This document shows positions 1 to 8,189 of a stretch of 37,948 nucleotides of DNA, one piece after another. The stretch is taken from positions 1 to 37,948 of the forward strand of contig JAFWDM010000075.1 of the NCBI GenBank assembly GCA_017513005.1, written 5' to 3'. How positions within the stretch are numbered: the stretch's first letter is position 1; each line of letters begins with the position of its first letter. The translations under genes and the position numbers were made by a program. The notes under the pieces are model-generated. The model ran no database searches, was not told the DNA's origin, and worked only from the letters and a program-made list of their open reading frames with translations. This stretch comes from Lachnospiraceae bacterium. Its GTDB lineage: Bacteria; Bacillota; Clostridia; Lachnospirales; Lachnospiraceae.

Positions 1-1014
1 GACTGTGTTGTCCTCAAGGTGATCCCCATTCAGGTGGGCCTGGGTCTGATCACGACCCTGTACACGTCGCTGATCAATGGAAATACGGTCATCCTCGACC
101 GCGGAGAGAGCAGTAAGGCTCTGCCCGCCAACACGGTCCGGCTGGTCAGGGAGTTCCCGCGTATCCGCAGCCGGTACGGGCTGGGAGAGGGGGCGAAGCT
201 GACGGTTTTTGCGTCTCCTCTTTTCATCAGGATGATCTTTATGAGCGAGGACGTGCAGGACATGTCCTTCCTGGAGAGCATTCTGGCGGCGGGATCCAAA
301 ATGTCTGAGAAAGAACTGATCGAGCTGACGGAGATCGGGCGGCAGAAGGGTTGCAGCGTGAAGATCTGCAACGGGTACGGGCAGAACGAGCTCGCCGGCG
401 CCGCCGCCCTGAACGAGAACTGCGCAAATGAATTCGGAAGCGCCGGGAGGCCTGCCTATAATACCATCATCCGGGTCGTGGACAGCAAGACCCTGGAGAC
501 CAAAGCACCCGGGGAGACGGGCCTTATCATTGAACAGAGCGACAGCCTGTTCACGGAGTATGACGGAATGCCGGAGGCGACCCGGGAGGCCTTTCTCACG
601 CTGCCGGACGGCTCCACCTGGTTCAACACCCATGATATCGGATATATCTCGGAAAGCGGATTCGTCTATATCACGGGCCGGACGACCCGCGTGGCGGTCA
701 GGTTTGATTTCAAGATCCCCGTCGATGATATCGAGGCCAAGGTCAGACAGAATCCCCTTATCAGAAACGCGGCCCTGATCGTCACGGATTATACCGGATC
801 CTTTGAAAAGATCGCTGCTTTTATCGAGCTGGAGGACCTTTTGGAAGAACCGGAGTCGGAAGACCGGATCCTCGAGACCGTCAATGCCGGAAATCTCCTG
901 AACTGGAATGAGAAGATCGATGAGGTGGTGATCGTCGACACGATTCCCATGATGGCGAGCGGAAAGCCGGACTATGCATTCCTGAAGGATTATTATGAGC
1001 AGAACCGCGCATGA
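1..1014 (+). CDS. AMP-binding adenylate-forming enzyme (ANL superfamily), C-terminal part
   Basis: The frame is open from base 1, so the start codon and the N-terminal half, including the phosphate-binding loop, lie outside the window; 337 codons remain. The visible part has GYGQNELAG (core motif A5, nt 373-399), a THDIG stretch in place of the usual TGD (A7), YITGRTTRV (A8), and a C-terminal MASGKPDY whose lysine fits the A10 catalytic lysine. Members of this superfamily activate a carboxylic acid with ATP to an acyl-adenylate and pass it to CoA or a carrier protein. The substrate cannot be read from this fragment. It differs clearly from the ANL protein at the other end of the window, so the two are not the same gene. 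No terminator is evident after the stop. The family is secure; acyl-CoA ligase versus acyl-ACP or peptide-carrier ligase is open. Confidence 0.85.
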   Translation, partial: DCVVLKVIPIQVGLGLITTLYTSLINGNTVILDRGESSKALPANTVRLVREFPRIRSRYGLGEGAKLTVFASPLFIRMIFMSEDVQDMSFLESILAAGSKMSEKELIELTEIGRQKGCSVKICNGYGQNELAGAAALNENCANEFGSAGRPAYNTIIRVVDSKTLETKAPGETGLIIEQSDSLFTEYDGMPEATREAFLTLPDGSTWFNTHDIGYISESGFVYITGRTTRVAVRFDFKIPVDDIEAKVRQNPLIRNAALIVTDYTGSFEKIAAFIELEDLLEEPESEDRILETVNAGNLLNWNEKIDEVVIVDTIPMMASGKPDYAFLKDYYEQNRA

Positions 1015-1160
1015 ACATGAACCCGGGGACGGCTCTTCGTTTCACCTTTAACCCCGGGAATAGTTTCTCGGTTTACCTGTAATAAAAAAACGTGTGAGTG
1101 AACCGTGGGGACGGTTTTGACCTTCGGAACCATCTCCCATTCACGCAAAAGGAGTACGAT
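1015..1160. repeat. Intergenic region with degenerate copies of a GGGGACGG palindromic repeat
   Basis: Two hairpins are visible: CCCGGGG at 1022-1028 pairing with CCCCGGG at 1052-1058, and AACCGT-GGGG-ACGGTT at 1101-1116. The stretch after 1025 (GGGGACGGCTCTTCGTTTCAC minus its last base, 1025-1044) matches most of the GGGGACGGTTCTTTTTGTCA stretch in the perfect palindrome at 11506-11577, so these look like decayed copies of one repeat family. A T-run like that of a classic terminator is absent. Confidence 0.5.
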
Positions 1161-1319
1161 ATGTACAACAAGATGCTCGAGCCGGATGCTGTCAAATCTG
1201 TTAGAATAAAGACCAGTAGAAACTGTTCATGCCGGGAACTGATGATAGTCATCGCGGGCCCCGGGGATCAGCGGAACTTTGGGCCGTCTCGCGGCACAAA
1301 GCTCAGGAGTGGATTATAA
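1161..1319 (+). CDS. Possible small protein (52 aa), function unknown
   Basis: A short reading frame starting at ATG 1161 is preceded by a strong Shine-Dalgarno sequence, AAAGGAG at 1148-1154, with a 6-nt spacer, and ends 31 nt before the preferred kinase start. The protein is basic, begins MYNKMLEPDAVKSVRIK and carries one CSC pair; it resembles no family I recognise. The good ribosome site argues for translation; the short length, unremarkable composition and the repeat-rich surroundings argue for a gene remnant whose reading frame has decayed. It could also serve as a leader peptide coupled to kinase translation. Confidence 0.3.
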   Translation: MYNKMLEPDAVKSVRIKTSRNCSCRELMIVIAGPGDQRNFGPSRGTKLRSGL

Positions 1320-1350
1320 CAAGGCAGCAGGCAGGAAGACCGGGACGGAA

Positions 1351-4300
1351 ATGGATAATACCAGAACAGAGCTTTTAACGGAAGAACAGGACAGAGAACA
1401 GACGATGGGCAGAAGCTTGGAAGACCTGGAGAATGTGCTCGCTCTACCCACCGGGACGGTGCTGGACGGCCGCTACAGGGTCGTTCGCGTGATCCGGCAG
1501 GGAGGCTTCGGGATCACCTATGAGGCTGTGCACATGCAGTCCGGGGAGAGGTGCGCTGTAAAAGAGTACTTCTGCCGGGAGATCTGCGTGCGTCTGCCTG
1601 AAAAAGGAAGAGTGCAGCTGCTGGAAAAAGAAGATGAGGAGGTGCCGACTAATGAAATTGTGCGCCTCTCTGATACCGGATCTGCCGCAGATCCGGAAAG
1701 CACGGGACAGGAGGCAAGAGCCGGTTCTGTCACGGTGGCAGATCCTGCGAATCTGCCCCGCTTTGAGGCGGACCGGGCGCGTTTCCTGCGTGAGGCGCGG
1801 ATCCTCCGGGAGTTTGCACAGGAGCCCTCAGTGGTCACCGTCCTGGATTACTTCGAGGAGAACGGGACAGCCTATATCGTGATGGAGTATCTGGACGCGA
1901 AAACGCTCAGGGAAGATATCCGGGATGACGGGGTCTGGAGCATGGAGACGGTCGTGCACCGGTTTGGACCGGTCATGGAGGTGCTTGCCAGGATCCATGC
2001 AGCCGGTGTGCTGCACCGGGATATCAGCCCGGACAATCTGATGGTTCTGCCGGACAGGTCGCTGAAACTGATCGATTTCGGGGCGGCACGGGAGATGTCC
2101 GGGTTGGCAACGCGGGAAGTACCTGATGCGCAGGATACAGCCGGACGGGTGCCCGGTTCGTCCGTATCTGGTCAGCGACCTGCCGCCCCGCTCTCGTCCG
2201 GCGGCAAGACGGGCTCGCCTGATCTGTCTGAGCCTGGTCAGAGAGCGGATTTTTCCCCTTTTTTGCGGGAAACGACGCACTCCGCTATTTATACAGTGGG
2301 ATATTCTGCACCGGAGCAGCGGGATCCACGAGGCGTTTTGGGAAGCTGGACGGATGTCTATGGCTTGTGTGGCGTCATATGGTTCTGCCTGGTCGGGCGG
2401 GATCCGGAGGATGCTCTGTCCCGGCTTTTGTACGATGAACTGGAAAGACCGTCAGATCTGGGGGTGGAGATTCTGCCCCGGGCGGAACAGGTTTTGATGC
2501 AGGGGATGGCGCTGGATATGGACAGCCGGATCCCGGATATGTCTCTGCTCAAAGAGGAACTGCAAAAGTATTATCCCCAGCTGACGGATTTGGAAAAAGA
2601 GAGGAAGAAAGAGCAGAAACGCAGAAACCGGCGCAGGCTCTGTGCGGCAGCCGCGGGGGTTCTGGTCTGCCTGGGGCTGGTCTGTACCATATTCAGGACA
2701 CAGATTCGCTTTCAGTTCATCGAGACGCAGCTGACAGCCCTGGATGGCAGCAGTATGACCGCGGAGGAGTTTGCCATCAATGCAGAGGCGGTCAAAAGGC
2801 GTGTCGAGGCATTGGCCGGAAAAGGAAATTACCTGTGGAAAGAAAGGAAAGGACAGACGATTCTGTTTGAGGTTCCCGCAGCCGTCTACGAGAATTCAGA
2901 TCTGGGACTGTTCACTGCCGACGTGATCGCGAGCAGGAACCGCATCCGGATCTATGTGGAGGAATGGAAGGCGGATGCTGCTGCAGAGGTAGAAGCAGTA
3001 CCGGGTGCATCGGAGAAGGGGGAAGCGCCGGATAGAATCAAGAATCGGGAAAGCTCGTCCGATCAGGGGACGCAGGATCCCGGACAATCTGGAGAAAACG
3101 AGGACAGGACTTCCTGGGCAGAGCTCTGCGAAGAGGAAAATGCTCCTGTTCGCACAGAGGAAGGTCTGCAGAGATTCGGATACTACAGGTTGGGACTGTT
3201 TGACCAGAGCAGGGATGTAGAAGGTGTTCGCAGCTCAGAGGAGGGGACGGAGATCTCTTTTACCGAAGAAGCAGGCGCCCGTTTTCGGGGAGCCCTGGAA
3301 GACCGGGGGAGAAAGGTTCTGCTCACTTTCGATGATGACAACAATGAATTTGCCTATGAGGAGGGTGTGATCACAGGAGATGGCAGGAACATATGGATCC
3401 AGAGAGAAAGCACGGAGACGGTACCCGTGCTGAATCCGCATGCGGCAGAGTTTGATGCTCTGTGGTATACGGAGAAACCGCTCTCCGCTCCCTTCGCTGT
3501 GGAATGTGTCTGGAGAGTACGCTGGGAGAAAGCAGAGGGTTCCCTGCTTCCGGGAAGGAACCAGGTAGATGCAGAGGCAGTTCCCGCCCCCTATATAGAT
3601 CTGTCTTATCAGAGGTCAGGAGACTTCTCCGACGGCAGGGAGGTCCCGGGGCAGAAGGGCTACAATGCGGCGCTTCTAGGAGCACAGACAATCTTTAAAA
3701 ACCGTCTCGACGGCATGGAGATACCCTATGCGATCGGGCTCGACCAGTATGCTCCCTCCAGGCTCGTGGTCCGGCTGCCGGCGGACGGGATCTGCCGGGA
3801 AGATGTCGAAAACCTGGGCAGCTATTTCGATTTCCGCATCGGAGACGGGAAATCATTTTCGGATTCCACTTATCTGACTGACTGTTCTCTGGAGGTGGAG
3901 GAAAAGGCGGACAAGGGACTATCCCTGGCGCTTGTCGTTCCTCAGAGCAGGAAGCAGGATATAGAGGCTGTTCTGGCAAAGATCGAGAAGAGAGAGGGAG
4001 AGCGGGTCTTCCTGTACACGATGGACAGGGGAATCGCGTCCGCAGACCTTTCGGATGCTGTCCGGAGCATAGAACAGGAGGCGCGGATCTCATTTGTGTA
4101 CTGGCCCTTTTCAGAAGATACGGCTGTGGAAAGCGCTGCCCTGTCCATGCTGCGTTTTCTGTCAGTCTGTAAGGAGCAGAATCCGGACCATTCTTTCTTC
4201 CTTCGGGACATGCAGTTTACAGACCGGGACGGGGTTCTCTTTTTCCGGAGCATCGAGCTGCCGGCCCTGTATCCCAACCCCGGGACCCGGTGGGCGCAGC

Positions 4301-4725
4301 AGTGGAATCTGGAACACGTTGATTCCGATGTGCGTTACGATGAGAGGGAAAAGGAACTGTATGTGTCCCTGTATGAGAGACGCTTCGACGATCCGGCTTC
4401 CGGGCTGGATGGGATCTGGTCTGTCTTTCAACAGGCGGAAGAGGCACAGATCCCCGTGCAGGAAGTCTGCGGAGTGCTCTATGAAAAAGACAGAAGGGAT
4501 CATACAGAGATCGATCCGCCGAAAATGTATATCTTTTTCAAGCGGGATTTTGACAGCGGAGGTATGCAGATCAGCAGAGGATATCCATCCGGGTTTGCGG
4601 AAAAGGACCTTGGGGTGGTTAGCGGGCTCTGCAATCTTTATAATGCCTTCGTGAGACAGGATCCCATGTGGAAGGGAATGCTCACAGGCTACCGCGGCGA
4701 TACGCCCTTTGTCCCGGATTACTGA
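1351..4725 (+). CDS. Transmembrane Ser/Thr protein kinase with SecD-P1-like outer region
   Basis: A 1124-residue Hanks-type kinase. In numbering from ATG 1351: glycine loop QGGFGITYE near 50-58, AVKEY with the ATP lysine near 71, HRDISPDN catalytic loop near 222-229, IDFGAA near 241-246, and YSAPEQ near 318-323. Two insertions enlarge the kinase, one after the lysine (about residues 80-140) and one in the activation segment (about 250-310). A basic stretch (KKEQKRRNRRR) precedes a single membrane helix at about 430-448, leaving about 675 residues outside the cell. The outer region holds two segments resembling the SecD P1 domain (about 474-540 and 772-835) around a low-complexity linker. The frame stays open upstream to TTG 1279, but ATG 1351 has AGGAAG at 1333-1338 and is preferred. 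Signal sensing across the membrane is inferred; kinase function is clear from the motifs. Confidence 0.88.
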   Translation: MDNTRTELLTEEQDREQTMGRSLEDLENVLALPTGTVLDGRYRVVRVIRQGGFGITYEAVHMQSGERCAVKEYFCREICVRLPEKGRVQLLEKEDEEVPTNEIVRLSDTGSAADPESTGQEARAGSVTVADPANLPRFEADRARFLREARILREFAQEPSVVTVLDYFEENGTAYIVMEYLDAKTLREDIRDDGVWSMETVVHRFGPVMEVLARIHAAGVLHRDISPDNLMVLPDRSLKLIDFGAAREMSGLATREVPDAQDTAGRVPGSSVSGQRPAAPLSSGGKTGSPDLSEPGQRADFSPFLRETTHSAIYTVGYSAPEQRDPRGVLGSWTDVYGLCGVIWFCLVGRDPEDALSRLLYDELERPSDLGVEILPRAEQVLMQGMALDMDSRIPDMSLLKEELQKYYPQLTDLEKERKKEQKRRNRRRLCAAAAGVLVCLGLVCTIFRTQIRFQFIETQLTALDGSSMTAEEFAINAEAVKRRVEALAGKGNYLWKERKGQTILFEVPAAVYENSDLGLFTADVIASRNRIRIYVEEWKADAAAEVEAVPGASEKGEAPDRIKNRESSSDQGTQDPGQSGENEDRTSWAELCEEENAPVRTEEGLQRFGYYRLGLFDQSRDVEGVRSSEEGTEISFTEEAGARFRGALEDRGRKVLLTFDDDNNEFAYEEGVITGDGRNIWIQRESTETVPVLNPHAAEFDALWYTEKPLSAPFAVECVWRVRWEKAEGSLLPGRNQVDAEAVPAPYIDLSYQRSGDFSDGREVPGQKGYNAALLGAQTIFKNRLDGMEIPYAIGLDQYAPSRLVVRLPADGICREDVENLGSYFDFRIGDGKSFSDSTYLTDCSLEVEEKADKGLSLALVVPQSRKQDIEAVLAKIEKREGERVFLYTMDRGIASADLSDAVRSIEQEARISFVYWPFSEDTAVESAALSMLRFLSVCKEQNPDHSFFLRDMQFTDRDGVLFFRSIELPALYPNPGTRWAQQWNLEHVDSDVRYDEREKELYVSLYERRFDDPASGLDGIWSVFQQAEEAQIPVQEVCGVLYEKDRRDHTEIDPPKMYIFFKRDFDSGGMQISRGYPSGFAEKDLGVVSGLCNLYNAFVRQDPMWKGMLTGYRGDTPFVPDY

Positions 4726-6145
4726 GGGGAGCCGTCAGCTTCTGCCACTGGGCTTCCGCACTCCGGGCCGCCAGCCATGTCTTGTACAGGTAGAAGTTTC
4801 GCCCCTCCAGGGACAGCTTTTCCGCCTCTTCAAACAGAAGCTCCCGGGGATCGTCTGTTTCCATGAACCGGCAGACAAAATGGTCGAAGGCCCGGTTGTC
4901 TTCGAGAAGGGGAAAACCGGATTCTGCCAGGATCTCATTCAGCCGGATACGGTCCAGACGGTGGGAGGGCGGTATATCAGGGGTCGTTTTTGCAAAGTAG
5001 AGAAGAAAAGAGATCATCGTTGTCCGGTCGAGATCCAGGGAGCCTTTCAGAATTCTCCGCAGGTAGTTTTCTCCTCTTCTGCCGGACTGATAAGTATCTC
5101 TATCCTTCTCCCGGTCTGTTTCAAGCTGTTTTATAGTCCTCTGCAGCCATGCCAGAAGATCCTGCTCAGACTGCCGGGACTGATCCGGAAAATGTCTGCG
5201 CACGGCAGCGGCCATCACCTCTCTGAAAGCAGGGGAAAGGGCCTGGAGGCTGACATCGCTCTCTGCCAGGATCTGCAGCCAGTCATGGATTGGATAATCG
5301 AAGTAGTAGACGCTGAAAAGCGCATAGATGGTTCTGAGGGACAGAGCGCTGGTTTCGATGAGACTCAGCATTTCCTCCGGGGACCGCTTTTTTCGCTGCA
5401 GGAGGGAAAGAACCCGGAAGATATGGAAGTCCTCTGCCTGTCCGGAGGCTTCTCCGATTTCCGGATGCAGGAGGGCGCTGTCTCCCCTGCGGCCTTCTGC
5501 GGCTGCTTTTTGCAGAAATGCGGCACAGGATTCCTTGCGGGCATCCAGCCAGTAGAGAAGGTATTTACAGAAATAGTACCTCGTCTTTTCGCGCACAGTG
5601 CTGAAGGAAGTGAGGTTGGAGGACAGAAATTCCCGGAACGGCGTCAGGCCGGGGGCTGTGGTGGCAAGCTTCTGTTCCAGTTCTTTTGTCAGATGCAATG
5701 TAACTGCTCTGTCCGACTGGCCCAGAGAATTGCCGTCCACATAGCGTCGGACGTCTGCCAGGGAGACAGGACCCGATGAAAAAGCGCGGTTTCCGGCCAG
5801 GACCTTTTCCTGCAGATCCTGACACCGGGAGAGAAGGTCCTTCCACTCTTCATAAGAGAACCCATTGCGTAGGGCATAGATCACGGAAGCATCCCACAGA
5901 CTCCGGGCATAGAGCGGCTGGCAGCCGTTGTCCAGCAGGCGGCGGTTGACTTCCTCTGGCGGAATACGGCGGACAAAACCCAGTGCAATGAGCCGGTATC
6001 TGAGCGGCACGGCCATGATCGACCGAGGGGTTCCCCGCAGGCAGAGCTCCAGGAGAGACCTGTCCCGGGCTTCGGTGTCCGCCCGCAGCAGTTCCTGACA
6101 GAGCAGATCCAGGGGGCTTTCCCTGGTGTTTTTTTTCTTCGTCAT
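4682..6145 (-). CDS. Unrecognised helical protein convergent with the kinase gene
   Basis: A 487-residue protein with no signal peptide or membrane helix. The start at 6145 is supported by GGAG (CTCC on the plus strand at 6152-6155) with a 6-nt spacer. Its last 44 bases overlap the 3' end of the kinase gene on the opposite strand, so the two mRNAs would be complementary there. The sequence appears mainly alpha-helical and leucine-rich. A motif recurs near both ends: VNRRLLDNGCQPLYARSLWD (about residues 66-85) and LNEILAESGFPLLEDNRAFD (about 410-430), suggesting an internal duplication. I recall a similar N-x-x-L...G...R...D pattern in clostridial proteins near kinases, but cannot name a family. 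A role as kinase partner or substrate is only a guess from position. Confidence 0.75.
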   Translation of the reverse strand: MTKKKNTRESPLDLLCQELLRADTEARDRSLLELCLRGTPRSIMAVPLRYRLIALGFVRRIPPEEVNRRLLDNGCQPLYARSLWDASVIYALRNGFSYEEWKDLLSRCQDLQEKVLAGNRAFSSGPVSLADVRRYVDGNSLGQSDRAVTLHLTKELEQKLATTAPGLTPFREFLSSNLTSFSTVREKTRYYFCKYLLYWLDARKESCAAFLQKAAAEGRRGDSALLHPEIGEASGQAEDFHIFRVLSLLQRKKRSPEEMLSLIETSALSLRTIYALFSVYYFDYPIHDWLQILAESDVSLQALSPAFREVMAAAVRRHFPDQSRQSEQDLLAWLQRTIKQLETDREKDRDTYQSGRRGENYLRRILKGSLDLDRTTMISFLLYFAKTTPDIPPSHRLDRIRLNEILAESGFPLLEDNRAFDHFVCRFMETDDPRELLFEEAEKLSLEGRNFYLYKTWLAARSAEAQWQKLTAPLSNPGQRAYRRGSL

Positions 6146-6194
6146 AGCAATCTCCGAAATGTTCCGGACGGCTGGTTCCTGCCGGAACTAATCC

Positions 6195-6224
6195 TTGACA
6201 CAAACCTATGGAAAGATTTATTAT
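6195..6224 (+). promoter_or_regulatory. Sigma-A-type promoter of rny, overlapped by a palindrome
   Basis: TTGACA at 6195-6200 and TATTAT at 6219-6224 are spaced by 18 nt. The -10 box sits inside a 17-bp palindrome, AGATTTATTATAAATCT (6214-6230, seven-base arms), flanked by CAAACC (6201-6206) and GGTTTG (6237-6242). The palindrome may be an operator. The start of rny lies about 130 nt downstream. Confidence 0.65.
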
Positions 6225-6360
6225 AAATCTGTTGTGGGTTTGTTCGTTAGAATAGAAAGCGAAAAGCGCGGACTGTGATTTCTGGGGAGCAGAAACGGGC
6301 TTTGTATGTATTCTATCCAATCATAACAAACAGGTCAATTGAATAAGGAGGTGCTCCTGT

Positions 6361-7911
6361 ATGCCTATAGGAATCATTATCGCAGTGATCCTGACACTGG
6401 CTGCAGCAGTTCCCATCACCTGGTACATCACTTCCGATTACCACAGGAAGCAGGATGAGATCCGGGTGGACAGCGCGGATGCGAGGGCACGGTCGATCAT
6501 TGACGAAGCCCTTCGAGAAGCGGAATCCAAAAAGCGCGAGGCGATGCTGGAGATCCGGGAGGAGACGTTCAAATCCAAGAACGAACTCGAGAAGGAGATC
6601 CAGAACCGCCGCAATGAGGTACAGAAAAACGAGCGACGGATTCAGCAGAAGGAAGAGCAGATCGACAGCAAGGTCGAGCAGCTGGAGCGCAGGGAACAGA
6701 GTCTGGCGGCAAAGGAAGAGGAACTGCAGAAGCTTCAGAAGGAAGTTTCCCAACTCAATGAGCAGCGCGTACAGGAACTAGAACGAATTTCGGGCCTAAC
6801 CTCCGAACAGGCAAAAGAACACCTTTTAAAAATTGTTGAAGATGAAGTGAAACTGGATTCCGCCAGGATGATCAAGGAGATCGAGGCGGAGGCCAAGGAA
6901 GAAGCCGACAAGAAGGCCAAGGAGTATGTGGTCAGCGCGATTCAGAGGTGCGCTGCAGATCATGTCTCCGAGGCGACGATCTCTGTCGTGCAGCTGCCCG
7001 GCGACGAGATGAAGGGCAGGATCATCGGACGGGAAGGACGCAATATCCGGACGCTCGAGACGATGACTGGTGTCGACCTGATCATCGATGACACGCCGGA
7101 GGCAGTTGTGATCTCGGCGTTTGACCCGATCCGGCGTGAAGTCGCACGCGTGGCTTTGGAAAAACTGATCGTCGACGGCAGGATCCATCCTGCCAGGATC
7201 GAGGAGATGGTTGCCAAGGCGCAGCGCGAAGTGGAGGCAAGGATCAAGGAAGAGGGCGAGGCCGCCACACTGGAAGTCGGTGTACACGGTATCCACCCCG
7301 AACTTGTCCGTCTCCTGGGCAAGATGCGTTTCCGTACCAGTTACGGACAGAACGCGCTCAAACATTCCATCGAAGTGGCGCAGCTCTCCGGGCTTCTGGC
7401 GAGCGAGCTGGGGCTGGATGTCCGCCTCGCGAAGCGCGCAGGACTTCTGCATGATATTGGCAAGGCTGTCGACCACGAAATGGAAGGCTCCCATGTGCAG
7501 CTCGGGGCGGAGCTGTGCAGAAAATACAGGGAGTCCCAGACTGTCATCAATTCCGTGGAATCTCATCACGGGGATGTTGAGCCCGCGAGCCTGATCGCCT
7601 GTATCGTACAGGCGGCAGATACGATCTCCGCAGCCCGTCCGGGCGCACGGAGAGAGACACTCGAGGCATATACAACGAGGCTGAAACAGCTGGAGGAAAT
7701 CACAAACAGTTTTAAAGGGGTTAGTAATTCTTATGCCATTCAGGCAGGCAGAGAAGTTCGTGTCATGGTAGTTCCTGAGCAGATCAGCGACGCTGACATG
7801 GTATTGCTGGCGAGAGATATTTCCAAGAAGATCGAGTCCGATATGGAATATCCCGGCCAGATCAAGGTCAATGTGATCCGTGAGTCCAGAGTTACGGATT
7901 ACGCGAAATAA
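6361..7911 (+). CDS. rny: Ribonuclease Y
   Basis: Membrane-anchored endoribonuclease that starts decay of many mRNAs in Firmicutes. The 516-residue protein matches the usual length. Order: an N-terminal membrane helix (about residues 3-24), a long charged coiled coil (about 30-190, rich in E, K, R, Q), a KH RNA-binding domain with [15 protein letters not shown] (about 218-232), then the HD domain with H335 in ALKHS and H364-D365 in LLHDIGK, the metal-binding residues. The start is fixed by AAGGAGG at 6345-6351, 9 nt before ATG. It is transcribed alone: a promoter lies upstream and a terminator follows directly. Nothing unusual apart from the palindrome over its promoter. Confidence 0.97.
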   Translation: MPIGIIIAVILTLAAAVPITWYITSDYHRKQDEIRVDSADARARSIIDEALREAESKKREAMLEIREETFKSKNELEKEIQNRRNEVQKNERRIQQKEEQIDSKVEQLERREQSLAAKEEELQKLQKEVSQLNEQRVQELERISGLTSEQAKEHLLKIVEDEVKLDSARMIKEIEAEAKEEADKKAKEYVVSAIQRCAADHVSEATISVVQLPGDEMKGRIIGREGRNIRTLETMTGVDLIIDDTPEAVVISAFDPIRREVARVALEKLIVDGRIHPARIEEMVAKAQREVEARIKEEGEAATLEVGVHGIHPELVRLLGKMRFRTSYGQNALKHSIEVAQLSGLLASELGLDVRLAKRAGLLHDIGKAVDHEMEGSHVQLGAELCRKYRESQTVINSVESHHGDVEPASLIACIVQAADTISAARPGARRETLEAYTTRLKQLEEITNSFKGVSNSYAIQAGREVRVMVVPEQISDADMVLLARDISKKIESDMEYPGQIKVNVIRESRVTDYAK

Positions 7912-7945
7912 TTTGCATAAATCACAGAATATAAAAAGTATAGTG

Positions 7946-7985
7946 CGCCGCGGATCTCCTGCAGGAGGTCTGCGGTTTTTTATTT
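7946..7985 (+). terminator. Intrinsic terminator after rny
   Basis: CCGCGGATCTCCT (7948-7960) pairs with AGGAGGTCTGCGG (7963-7975) using two G-U pairs, followed by a T-run at 7976-7983. Confidence 0.85.
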
Positions 7986-8017
7986 GAGAAAAAAAACCGA
8001 TTATTTTGTTGATTTTT

Positions 8018-8048
8018 TTGTACAAATTGCCCATAAATAGGGTATAAT
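8018..8048 (+). promoter_or_regulatory. Probable promoter of glgA
   Basis: A perfect TATAAT at 8043-8048 is preceded by TTGTAC at 8018-8023 with a long 19-nt spacer, so the -35 is weak. It lies about 140 nt upstream of the glgA start; the leader between them shows no recognised riboswitch. Confidence 0.5.
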
Positions 8049-8189
8049 GGAAGCAGGTTTATCAAAACTGTCCGGAATCGCTGCTTTTGCAGTGTATAGC
8101 TCCGCACCCGGGAAGCTGTCTGCAATATGGCCGTACAGTTTTATTGCCGGCAGGTTCAGGTAATAGCACAGGTACAGGGGGTCAAGAAT

